From: Proteobacteria bacterium UBA6920
GTDB taxonomy: Bacteria > Pseudomonadota > Gammaproteobacteria > SG8-11
Direction of reading: 5' to 3'
DNA length: 7,442 nucleotides
Assembly (NCBI GenBank): GCA_002448875.1
Contig: DKAS01000248.1
Coordinates: forward strand, 4,645 to 12,086
The notes below the pieces were generated by a model. That model was given only the letters and a program-made list of their open reading frames with translations, had not been told where the DNA came from and ran no database searches. Below are positions 1 to 5,617 of this stretch, piece by piece (within the stretch, counting starts at the first letter, position 1; each line of letters begins with the position of its first letter). Both the position numbers and the translations under genes were made by a program.

Positions 1-1
1 G

Positions 2-151
2 GCGCTGATCGCCACCGCCATGGGGCTGCTGGCGGCGATTCCGGCGGTAATCGCTTATAACCGTTTCGCCAACGACGTGGAGCGGCTGGTGAATCGCTAT
101 CACACCTTCGTCGAGGAATTTTCCAACATCCTGCACCGGCAGGCGCACTGA
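2..151 (+). CDS. tolQ: TolQ, C-terminal fragment (5' end outside window)
   Basis: Only the last 49 codons and the TGA stop are present; the gene runs off the left edge. TolQ is the inner-membrane subunit of the Tol-Pal energy-transducing complex (MotA/TolQ/ExbB family). It forms the proton channel with TolR and works on TolA. The visible part begins in the last membrane helix, with the family-typical stretch [15 protein letters not shown]. It ends in a cytoplasmic tail containing [12 protein letters not shown], which closely resembles the TolQ C-terminus I recall from E. coli. The tail stops shortly after HRQA, slightly shorter than in E. coli. The stop overlaps the tolR start by one base (TGATG), so the two are probably translationally coupled. 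Identity is firm because of the sequence match and because tolR, tolA, tolB and pal follow in the standard order. Confidence 0.93.
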   Translation, partial: ALIATAMGLLAAIPAVIAYNRFANDVERLVNRYHTFVEEFSNILHRQAH

Positions 152-594
152 TGCAGCAACAGCGCTTCAAGAAGAAAAAGATGTCGGACATCAACGTCGT
201 GCCTTACATCGACGTCATGCTGGTGCTGCTCATCATTTTCATGGTTACGGCGCCGCTGCTGACCCAGGGCGTCAACGTCGAGCTGCCGCAGGCGGCGGCC
301 GAGCCTATCACCAAGGACGTGGACGAGCCGCTGATCGTGTCGGTCGATAAAAACGGCGAATACTACCTCAATATCGGCGATAAGCCGGACAGCCCCATCG
401 ACAACCAGACGCTGGTGGCGCGGGTGGCGGCGGTGCTGCGCAACCAGCCCAAGACCCCGGTGCTGGTCAAGGGTGACCGGGATGTGAGCTATGGCAAGGT
501 GGTGGTGGCGATGACCCTGCTGCAATCCGCCGGCGCGCCCAGCGTGGGTCTGATCACGGAGACGCCGCCGCCCAGCCGCGGCAAGAAGAAGTAA
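151..594 (+). CDS. tolR: TolR, inner-membrane proton-channel subunit of Tol-Pal
   Basis: 147 residues, the usual length of ExbD/TolR family proteins. A short basic cytoplasmic N-terminus (RFKKKK, residues 5-10) precedes one membrane helix at about residues 16-36. That helix carries Asp21 in the motif VVPYIDVMLVLLIIFMV; it is the equivalent of the proton-path aspartate of E. coli TolR (Asp23). The rest is the periplasmic domain, ending in the conserved block SAGAPSVGLITE (about 126-137). With TolQ it uses proton-motive force to drive TolA, and the TolR periplasmic domain is known to bind peptidoglycan. No clear Shine-Dalgarno lies before ATG 151, which overlaps the tolQ stop; coupling to tolQ explains the start. 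An in-frame ATG at 181 (Met11) would remove the basic N-terminus and is less likely. Confidence 0.96.
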   Translation: MQQQRFKKKKMSDINVVPYIDVMLVLLIIFMVTAPLLTQGVNVELPQAAAEPITKDVDEPLIVSVDKNGEYYLNIGDKPDSPIDNQTLVARVAAVLRNQPKTPVLVKGDRDVSYGKVVVAMTLLQSAGAPSVGLITETPPPSRGKKK

Positions 595-603
595 AGCTGT
601 CGT

Positions 604-1437
604 ATGCAGACCAAAAAGAATCGTTCCGTCCGCTATTTCATTTACGCCGCGCTCATCCATGTGGGCTTCGTCGCCCTGCTGGTGTTCAGCCTGGAATGGA
701 GTGGCACGCCGGTGTTTACCACGCCGGCGCCGGAAAAGATCGTCGAGGCTACTGCCGTCGATGAGAAGCGGGTGGAAAAGGAATTGAAGCAGATCAAGGA
801 GGCCGAGGCCAAGCGGCATCGCGAGGAGGATGCGCGCCAGCGCAAGCTGGAAGAGGAAGCAAAGCGCGCCGAGGACAAGCGCAAGGCGGAGGAGTTCGCC
901 CTGCAGGAGCTGAAGCAGAAGCAGGAGCAGGAAAAACTGCAGACCCAGCAGAAGAAGGCGGCGGAAAAGAAAGAACTGGAAGAATTGCAGAAGCAGAAGG
1001 AAGCCGAAGCCAAGAAACTGGCTGCGCTCGAGGACAAGCGCAAATCGGAAGAGGCGGCGCGCAAGCGCGCGGAGGCGGAAAAGCGCATGCAGGAGCAGCT
1101 GGCCGCCGAGGAAGCAGCGCTGCAGAGCAGCCAGGAAAAAGAAGTGCTGTCGGAGGTGGAGAAATACACCGCCATGATCATGACGCAGGTGTCGCGCAAC
1201 TGGATTCAACCCACGGCGTTTGACCCGGGTTCGTCCTGTCTGGTGGAAGTCAAGCTGTTTCCCACCGGCGAAGTGGTGGACGTTGCTGTCAAGCAATGCA
1301 AGGGTGGAGCCTTGTTCCAACGTTCGGTAGAATCAGCGGTACGCAAGGCGTCGCCGTTGCCGGTATCCAAGGATCCGAACGTGTTCGCCAAGCTGCGCGA
1401 CATTGAATTCAATTTTAAACCGGAAGCCAGTCCCTGA
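604..1437 (+). CDS. tolA: TolA, periplasm-spanning Tol-Pal energy transducer
   Basis: 277 residues with the three-domain TolA layout. Residues 11-30 form the single membrane anchor; His19 lies in it, like the conserved His of the E. coli TolA SHLS motif that contacts TolQ/TolR. Residues about 50-185 are a Lys/Glu/Ala/Gln-rich helical rod. Residues about 187-277 are the globular domain III, which contacts TolB, Pal or CpoB, with Cys212 and Cys232 placed to form the conserved disulfide and the motif SAVRKASPLP. The protein is much shorter than E. coli TolA (about 421 residues), almost entirely through a shorter rod, so it may span less of the periplasm. The gene starts 9 bases after the tolR stop with only a weak purine stretch upstream, and its stop overlaps the tolB start by one base. 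A long antisense open frame over the rod is a codon-bias artefact. Confidence 0.96.
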   Translation: MQTKKNRSVRYFIYAALIHVGFVALLVFSLEWSGTPVFTTPAPEKIVEATAVDEKRVEKELKQIKEAEAKRHREEDARQRKLEEEAKRAEDKRKAEEFALQELKQKQEQEKLQTQQKKAAEKKELEELQKQKEAEAKKLAALEDKRKSEEAARKRAEAEKRMQEQLAAEEAALQSSQEKEVLSEVEKYTAMIMTQVSRNWIQPTAFDPGSSCLVEVKLFPTGEVVDVAVKQCKGGALFQRSVESAVRKASPLPVSKDPNVFAKLRDIEFNFKPEASP

Positions 1438-2780
1438 TGCGTAAACTCAGCCAGCACCTGTTTCTGTCGGTTTTGCTCCTCCTGAGCAGCGGCGCCGCCC
1501 ATGCGGTCCTGCAGATCGAAATCACCGAAGGCGTGGAGGGCGCGTTTCCCATCGCCATCGTGCCCTTCGGCCTGGAAGGCGGCAACGGGCAACTGCCGTC
1601 GGTCATCATGTCCAACGTCATTTCCTCCGATCTGGCGCGCACCGGCCGTTTCAAGCCCTTTGCCGAGCGCGACCTGGTGGCCCGTCCCACGCAGCAGGCC
1701 GACGTGCAGTTTCACAACTGGCGCATTCTCGGCGCCGACTACCTGGTGGTGGGCAAAATGCGCAGTACCGGCCCGGGCACCTATGCCATCCAGTTTCAGC
1801 TGTTCGACGTATTCAAGCAGACCCAGCTGGCCGGCTACAGCATTCCCGCCCGGCAAGAGGATCTGCGCTATGTCGCCCACCAGATCAGCGACATTATCTA
1901 TGAAACCCTCACCGGGGAGCCGGGCGCCGCCAATACCCGCATCGCCTACCTGACGGTGGTGCGCAGTGAAGTGGGCAAATCCCGCTATTCCCTCTATGTG
2001 GCGGACGCCGACGGCTATAACCCGCAGGTGGTCATGCAGTCGAACCTGGAAATTCTTTCCCCCAGCTGGTCGCCGGACGGGCGTTATCTGGCCTATGTTT
2101 CTTTCGAGAACACCAAGAAATACGCCCACGGCGAGGCGGCGGTTTTCATTCATGAGCTGGCGACGGGCAAACGTCAGGAAATAGCCAAATATCCCGGCCA
2201 TAACGGGGCGCCGGCCTGGTCACCGGACGGTACCACCCTGGCCCTGGTGATTTCGCGGCTGCACGAGGGGGATCGCAGCAACTACGATATCTTCCTGTTT
2301 GACCTGCAAAACCGCAACTTAAAGAGGGTAACAACCGATCCCGGGATCGATACTTATCCGGTATTTTCGCCCAATGGCAAATTTCTGCTGTTTACTTCCG
2401 ATCGCAGTGGTCGCCCGCAGATTTACCGCAAGGACCTCAACGGCGGCCGTGAAGAGCGTATTACCTTTACCGGCGCGGAGAACGACCGGGCGGTGATATC
2501 ACCCGATGGAAAAAAGGTTGGCATGGTAACCAATGACGGAGGTAATTACCGTATAGCCGTGTTGGATTTGGAAACCCGGCACCTGCAAGTGCTCACGGAT
2601 GGCGCATTGGATGAGTCACCCAGTTTCGCGCCAAACGGGAGTATGATAATTTATGCAACGACTTACAATAATAGGCAGGTGTTGTCCGCGGTTTCTACGG
2701 ACGGACGAGTGAAGCAACGTATTCCCTCCGATGAAGGCAGTGTCAGGGAGCCGGCATGGTCGCCTTTTGTGAAGAAATAG
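1437..2780 (+). CDS. tolB: TolB, periplasmic beta-propeller protein of Tol-Pal
   Basis: 447 residues, close to the usual 430-450. A Sec signal peptide (basic MRK, leucine-rich core 8-16) ends at an AHA site, with cleavage predicted after Ala23. Residues about 26-135 are the TolB N-terminal domain. From about 190 on is a six-bladed propeller of TolB-type (PD40) repeats: WSPDG at 211-215 and 261-265, FSPNG at 310-314, ISPDG at 354-358, FAPNG at 397-401 and WSPF at 441-444. TolB binds Pal through the propeller and TolA through its N-terminus, shuttling between the two membranes. Start: ATG 1437 overlaps the tolA stop, with GGAAG at 1422-1426 as a distant ribosome site. The last third has more A/T and rarer codons than the first part (about 42% GC by hand count in 2641-2700). 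An in-frame A-AAA-AAG at 2510-2516 is noted separately. Confidence 0.97.
   Translation: MRKLSQHLFLSVLLLLSSGAAHAVLQIEITEGVEGAFPIAIVPFGLEGGNGQLPSVIMSNVISSDLARTGRFKPFAERDLVARPTQQADVQFHNWRILGADYLVVGKMRSTGPGTYAIQFQLFDVFKQTQLAGYSIPARQEDLRYVAHQISDIIYETLTGEPGAANTRIAYLTVVRSEVGKSRYSLYVADADGYNPQVVMQSNLEILSPSWSPDGRYLAYVSFENTKKYAHGEAAVFIHELATGKRQEIAKYPGHNGAPAWSPDGTTLALVISRLHEGDRSNYDIFLFDLQNRNLKRVTTDPGIDTYPVFSPNGKFLLFTSDRSGRPQIYRKDLNGGREERITFTGAENDRAVISPDGKKVGMVTNDGGNYRIAVLDLETRHLQVLTDGALDESPSFAPNGSMIIYATTYNNRQVLSAVSTDGRVKQRIPSDEGSVREPAWSPFVKK
2510..2516 (+). other. Candidate -1 frameshift slippery heptamer in tolB (A AAA AAG)
   Basis: The codons GGA AAA AAG for Gly358-Lys359-Lys360 place the canonical X-XXY-YYZ heptamer A-AAA-AAG in the zero frame, the same heptamer used in E. 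coli dnaX. Six bases downstream, 2523-2529 can pair with 2546-2552 (seven pairs including one T-G, 16-base loop), a rather weak stem. A -1 shift would read six codons and stop at TGA 2534-2536, giving a TolB of about 366 residues that lacks the last blades. I see no internal Shine-Dalgarno at the dnaX-like distance upstream. The heptamer is certain; a function is speculative. Confidence 0.2.
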
Positions 2781-2801
2781 ACAGAATTCGATTTTAATCA
2801 G

Positions 2802-2828
2802 GGCTAGACTTTATGATTTTGTGTAGCC
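2802..2828 (+). other. Imperfect stem-loop in the tolB-pal gap
   Basis: GGCTAGAC (2802-2809) can pair with GTGTAGCC (2821-2828) with one G-G mismatch, leaving an 11-base A/T-rich loop. No T-run follows, so it is not a standard intrinsic terminator. It could protect the 5' end of pal mRNA, mark a processing site, or be chance. It overlaps the best -10 candidate, which lies in its loop. Confidence 0.25.
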
Positions 2829-2850
2829 AACTATATGTACAGAAAAAAAA

Positions 2851-2856
2851 GAGGAG
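2851..2856 (+). promoter_or_regulatory. Strong ribosome binding site of pal
   Basis: GAGGAG follows a run of eight A (2843-2850) and lies six bases before ATG 2863. It is the best Shine-Dalgarno in the window and stands out against the weak or absent sites of the tol genes. The purine-rich, unstructured context suits high translation, in line with Pal being an abundant lipoprotein. It also fixes the pal start. Confidence 0.8.
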
Positions 2857-2862
2857 TGTTAA

Positions 2863-3387
2863 ATGAAACTTTTTAAACTGGCTGCGTTACTTTCCATCCC
2901 GGTTATATTTGCCGTTGGTTGCGAATCTACGCCGGAACAACCCACCGAAGCTGCGCCCGAGCCCGTGGCTGAGAAGCCGGCCGAAGCCCCGACCACCACT
3001 GCGGTGGAGCCGGCGGCTCCCGCCGCCATGGATCCCCTGGACAGCGGCCTGCTGGCCAAGCGTACGATCTATTTCGATTTCGACAAGTACAATATCAAGG
3101 AAGAATTTAAGGATGTGGTCAAGGCCCACGCCCAGTATCTGTCGGATCATCCCGGTGCCAAGATTACGATCGAAGGTCACTGTGATGAGCGCGGTACCCG
3201 TGAATACAACATTGGCCTGGGTGAGCGCCGTGCCAGCGCCATTCAGCAGATGATGACCCTGCAGGGCGCCTCCGCGCGGCAGATCAATACCGTCAGCTAT
3301 GGCGAAGAGCGACCCAATGCGCTGGGTCACGACGAAGATGCCTGGTCGCGTAACCGCCGGGGCGAAATCGTCTATACCAGCCGTTAA
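2863..3387 (+). CDS. pal: Pal, peptidoglycan-associated outer-membrane lipoprotein
   Basis: 174 residues, the normal size for Pal. The signal peptide ends in the lipobox AVGC, so Cys20 should be lipidated; Glu21 at position +2 is no inner-membrane retention signal, consistent with outer-membrane sorting. Residues 21-60 are a Pro/Ala/Glu-rich linker. Residues about 66-174 are an OmpA-like peptidoglycan-binding domain: TIYFDFDKYNI (68-78), GHCDERGTREYN (105-116) and the GERRA helix (120-124). Asp108 and Arg123 have the same spacing as the diaminopimelate-binding Asp/Arg pair known in OmpA-type domains. Pal anchors the outer membrane to the wall and exchanges between peptidoglycan, TolB and TolA, which promotes membrane constriction at division. 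The stop TAA overlaps the cpoB start by one base. Start choice rests on the strong GAGGAG and the intact signal peptide. Confidence 0.97.
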   Translation: MKLFKLAALLSIPVIFAVGCESTPEQPTEAAPEPVAEKPAEAPTTTAVEPAAPAAMDPLDSGLLAKRTIYFDFDKYNIKEEFKDVVKAHAQYLSDHPGAKITIEGHCDERGTREYNIGLGERRASAIQQMMTLQGASARQINTVSYGEERPNALGHDEDAWSRNRRGEIVYTSR

Positions 3388-4208
3388 TGTCGTATCGCAG
3401 TATAAAGTCGACAACGCGCCGGCTTGCCGCTCTGAGCGGTGGGCTGGGCGCGTTGTTGTTTGTGCTGGCCGCGCAGGCGGATGCGCCCATCGTCGATCTC
3501 GGCGGGCGCAACCAGAAGGCACCGGGAGCGCCGACCCTGGATGAGCGGGTGGGCAAGCTGGAGCGGGTGCTGGAAAACCAGACCTTGATCGATCTGACCC
3601 AGCGTCTGGAAAACCTGCAGCAACAAACCACTGAGCTGGTTGGACAGATGGAAGAGGTGCGGCACACGCTCGACGAGTTGAAAACCCGCCAGCGTGAGTT
3701 ATACCTGGATGTCGATCGTCGCCTGCAGGCGCTGGAAGCGGGTGGCGCGCGCGCCGCGGCTCCGTCGTCCACCGGCGATGGCGGCGGGGCGGCGTCGGCG
3801 GCACCGTCGGCGGCCGATGTCGAGGCGCGCAACGCCTATCAATCCGCCCTCAATGTGTTACGTCAGGGCAACTATGCCGAGGCCATCAAGCAATTCCAGA
3901 ACTTCGTTACCAAGTACGGCAGCAGCGAATACGCCGACAACGCGCAGTACTGGCTGGCCGACGCCAACTATGTGCAGCAGCGCTATGACGTGGCGCTGAA
4001 AGAGTTCGAAAAACTCATCAAAAGTTATCCCAGCAGCAAGAAATACGCGGACGCTTTGTTGAAGACCGGCTTGTGCCATCTGGAGCTGGGTAACACCACC
4101 AAAGCGCAGATCATTCTCAACGACATCAAGGTCCGTTATCCCAACAGCCCTGAGTCGCAGATCGCGGACAAACGCCTGCAGCAGATGAAGTCCCAGACGC
4201 GGCGCTGA
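3387..4208 (+). CDS. cpoB: CpoB (YbgF), periplasmic TolA-binding division coordinator
   Basis: 273 residues, close to the E. coli protein. The signal peptide has RR at 11-12, a hydrophobic core at about 13-28 and an AQA cleavage site after Ala31. Residues about 51-117 form a leucine-rich coiled coil (TolA-binding trimerisation domain). Residues about 118-143 are a Gly/Ala/Ser linker coded by very GC-rich DNA, with a 9-base direct repeat (3794-3802 and 3806-3814) prone to slippage. Residues about 148-260 hold about three TPR units with the YfiO-like pattern, such as GNYAEAIKQFQNFVTKY and YDVALKEFEKLIKSYP. CpoB binds TolA and, in E. coli, modulates PBP1B activity with LpoB so that peptidoglycan synthesis keeps pace with constriction. 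The start codon overlaps the pal stop (TAATG), so translation is likely coupled to pal. Confidence 0.95.
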   Translation: MSYRSIKSTTRRLAALSGGLGALLFVLAAQADAPIVDLGGRNQKAPGAPTLDERVGKLERVLENQTLIDLTQRLENLQQQTTELVGQMEEVRHTLDELKTRQRELYLDVDRRLQALEAGGARAAAPSSTGDGGGAASAAPSAADVEARNAYQSALNVLRQGNYAEAIKQFQNFVTKYGSSEYADNAQYWLADANYVQQRYDVALKEFEKLIKSYPSSKKYADALLKTGLCHLELGNTTKAQIILNDIKVRYPNSPESQIADKRLQQMKSQTRR

Positions 4209-4220
4209 CGCCGTACCGCC

Positions 4221-4886
4221 ATGTCCACTGCTTCCACCTCGTCGGCCGACCGGTTGCGCATCACCGAAATTTTTTATTCCCTGCAGGGTGAATCCAGCCT
4301 GGTGGGCTGGCCGACGGTGTTCGTGCGTCTCACCGGGTGTCCCTTGCGCTGCGGCTATTGCGACACCAGCTACGCATTTACCGGCGGGCAGTGGTGGAGC
4401 CTGACGGATATTCTGGCGGAAGTGGCGCGCTTCGGCGCCAGCCATGTCACCGTTACCGGCGGCGAACCCCTGGCACAGCCGCAGTGTCTGCCTTTGTTGC
4501 GGCAGTTGTGCGATCAGGGATATACCGTATCGCTGGAAACCAGCGGTGCCCTGGACATCGGTGGCGTGGATCCGCGGGTGATTCGGGTCATGGACCTGAA
4601 GACGCCGGGCTCGGGGGAGGAGAGCAAGAATTGCTATGCCAATATCGAGTTGCTGACGGCGCGCGATGAAGTCAAATTTGTCATTACCGACGAGGTGGAC
4701 TATCGCTGGTGCGTCGCTTGCATGACCCGCTGGGAGCTGAACCGGCGCTGCAGCGTGCTGTTTTCCCCCGCCCAGGGACAATTGCCGCCCGCGCAACTGG
4801 CGCAATGGATACTGGACGATCGCCTGCCGGTGCGTTTCCAGCTGCAGCTGCACAAGATTCTCTGGGGTAACAGCCCGGGGCGCTGA
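4221..4886 (+). CDS. queE: QueE, 7-carboxy-7-deazaguanine synthase (radical SAM)
   Basis: 221 residues, typical of QueE. It converts 6-carboxytetrahydropterin to 7-carboxy-7-deazaguanine (CDG) by a SAM- and Mg-dependent ring contraction, the committing step of queuosine synthesis. The radical-SAM cluster motif is C-x3-C-x2-C at Cys40, Cys44 and Cys47 ([16 protein letters not shown]). The SAM-binding TGGEP follows at 79-83. The N-terminal [11 protein letters not shown] (14-24) and C-terminal [13 protein letters not shown] are QueE hallmarks. ATG 4221 lies 12 bases after the cpoB stop without a visible Shine-Dalgarno. The first ten Ser/Thr-rich residues are not family-conserved, so a later start such as TTG 4254 cannot be excluded, though it has no better ribosome site. 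The TGA stop sits in the loop of a GC stem. Confidence 0.95.
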   Translation: MSTASTSSADRLRITEIFYSLQGESSLVGWPTVFVRLTGCPLRCGYCDTSYAFTGGQWWSLTDILAEVARFGASHVTVTGGEPLAQPQCLPLLRQLCDQGYTVSLETSGALDIGGVDPRVIRVMDLKTPGSGEESKNCYANIELLTARDEVKFVITDEVDYRWCVACMTRWELNRRCSVLFSPAQGQLPPAQLAQWILDDRLPVRFQLQLHKILWGNSPGR

Positions 4887-4892
4887 GCGCCC
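4878..4892 (+). other. GC hairpin enclosing the queE stop codon
   Basis: GGGCGC (4878-4883) and GCGCCC (4887-4892) form a perfect six-pair stem with TGA, the queE stop codon, as the three-base loop. No T-run follows, so it is not a classical intrinsic terminator. It could slow ribosomes or polymerase at the queE end, tune how much transcript reaches queC, or protect an RNA end. It may also be chance in GC-rich DNA. Confidence 0.35.
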
Positions 4893-4933
4893 GGTCCGGT
4901 GGCGGCAGCGGCAGGCTCGTTGCCATGATGCAA

Positions 4934-4937
4934 GAGG
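4934..4937 (+). promoter_or_regulatory. Ribosome binding site that decides the queC start
   Basis: GAGG lies five bases before ATG 4943. The two earlier in-frame ATGs (4925 and 4928) have no such site, and they would place this motif inside the coding region. The alignment-like start [12 protein letters not shown] also begins at 4943. Confidence 0.6.
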
Positions 4938-4942
4938 CGAAG

Positions 4943-5617
4943 ATGAAGAAAAACGCGGTGGTTTTATTGTCCGGCGGCCTGGATTCGGCCACCGTGCTCG
5001 CCATTGCCCGGCAGCAGGGGTTTGCCTGTTATGCCCTGAATTTCGACTACGGCCAGCGCCACCGCTCGGAGCTGGCTGCCGCGGCCCGCGTTGCCGACGC
5101 GCTGGGGGCGCAGGCCTACCGGGTGATGAAAATCGATCTGGATGCCTTTGGTGGTTCGGCGCTGACCGACCCGGCTATCGCCGTGCCGGAACAGGGCGGC
5201 GCCGGCATTCCCGTAACCTATGTGCCGGCGCGCAACACGGTGTTTCTGTCCCTGGCGCTGGCCTGGGCTGAAGTGCTGGCGGCGCGCGATATCTTCATCG
5301 GCGTTAACGCCGTAGATTACTCCGGCTACCCGGACTGCCGTCCGGCGTTTATCGAGCAATTCACCCGCCTGGCCAATCTGGCCACCCGCGCCGGTGCCGA
5401 AGGCAGCCCCTTCAGTATCCATGCGCCCCTGCAGCAGCTGAGCAAGGCGCAAATCGTGCAAACCGGGCTGGCGCTGGGGGTGGATTTCGCGATGACGGTG
5501 TCCTGCTATAACGCCGATGCCGATGGCCGGGCCTGCGGCCGTTGCGACTCCTGTCGCTTTCGTCGCCAGGGCTTTGCCGAGGCCGGCGTGCCCGATCCTA
5601 CCCGGTATCGGCCATGA
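4943..5617 (+). CDS. queC: QueC, 7-cyano-7-deazaguanine (preQ0) synthase
   Basis: 224 residues from ATG 4943 (230 if ATG 4925 is used); the family is about 220-235. QueC uses ATP and ammonia to turn CDG into preQ0, the step after QueE. The N-terminus has the PP-loop ATP-pyrophosphatase motif SGGLDS (10-15). Other family marks are FDYGQRH, VPARN and the block DYSGYPDCR. The C-terminal zinc site is complete: Cys188, Cys198, Cys201 and Cys204 ([10 protein letters not shown]). I chose 4943 because GAGG lies five bases upstream and the family normally starts two or three residues before the first beta-strand. It follows queE by 56 bases, and its stop overlaps the next gene in ATGA. QueD, QueF and the later queuosine enzymes are not in the window and must lie elsewhere if the pathway is complete. 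Confidence 0.95.
   Translation: MKKNAVVLLSGGLDSATVLAIARQQGFACYALNFDYGQRHRSELAAAARVADALGAQAYRVMKIDLDAFGGSALTDPAIAVPEQGGAGIPVTYVPARNTVFLSLALAWAEVLAARDIFIGVNAVDYSGYPDCRPAFIEQFTRLANLATRAGAEGSPFSIHAPLQQLSKAQIVQTGLALGVDFAMTVSCYNADADGRACGRCDSCRFRRQGFAEAGVPDPTRYRP

Larger units (their letters stand above)
2781..2862 (+). promoter_or_regulatory. AT-rich tolB-pal intergenic leader, possible pal promoter
   Basis: This 82-base gap is the longest non-coding stretch in the window. It is only about 32% GC by hand count, in DNA that is otherwise clearly GC-rich. TATGAT at 2812-2817 matches five of six bases of a sigma-70 -10 element, but no good -35 lies at the right distance; TTCGAT at 2787-2792 is weak and 19 bases away. 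TATATG at 2832-2837 is a poorer -10. Extra promoters within tol-pal operons are known in E. coli, and Pal is far more abundant than the Tol proteins, so a pal promoter is plausible. No terminator with a T-run is visible, so read-through from tolB is also expected. Confidence 0.3.

Noticed and set aside
169..183. Lys-rich run in tolR as a frameshift site or internal start at ATG 181
   Set aside because: Only five A in a row precede the G, so the heptamer is G-AAA-AAG and not the canonical form. A start at 181 would drop the basic N-terminus that normally precedes the membrane helix.
100..1320. Long antisense open frame (about 406 codons) across tolR and tolA
   Set aside because: It mirrors well-supported sense genes. 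Its leucine/phenylalanine and arginine-rich composition is what the complement of Lys/Glu/Ala codons gives, and there is no ribosome site or family likeness.
1206..2201. Antisense open frame of about 331 codons over tolA/tolB, and similar ones over pal, cpoB, queE, queC and gpmI
   Set aside because: GC-rich codon bias leaves antisense frames open. None has recognisable domains and all lie on top of strongly supported genes.
2492..2503. Perfect 12-base palindrome GGTGATATCACC in tolB
   Set aside because: One or two such palindromes are expected by chance in a window of this size, and it lies in coding sequence without a partner site or promoter.
3745..3820. GC-rich low-complexity stretch with short direct repeats in cpoB
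   Set aside because: It encodes the expected flexible Ala/Gly/Ser linker between the coiled coil and TPR domains, and is not a mobile or CRISPR repeat.
4887..4942. preQ1-type riboswitch between queE and queC
   Set aside because: The gap is only 56 bases, GC-rich, and lacks the A-rich tail and stem pattern of known preQ1 aptamers.
5542..5613. 24-residue N-terminal extension of the DUF62 protein
   Set aside because: It is queC DNA read in another frame, the family begins at MIVLFTDFG, and the ATGA overlap gives a natural start at 5614.
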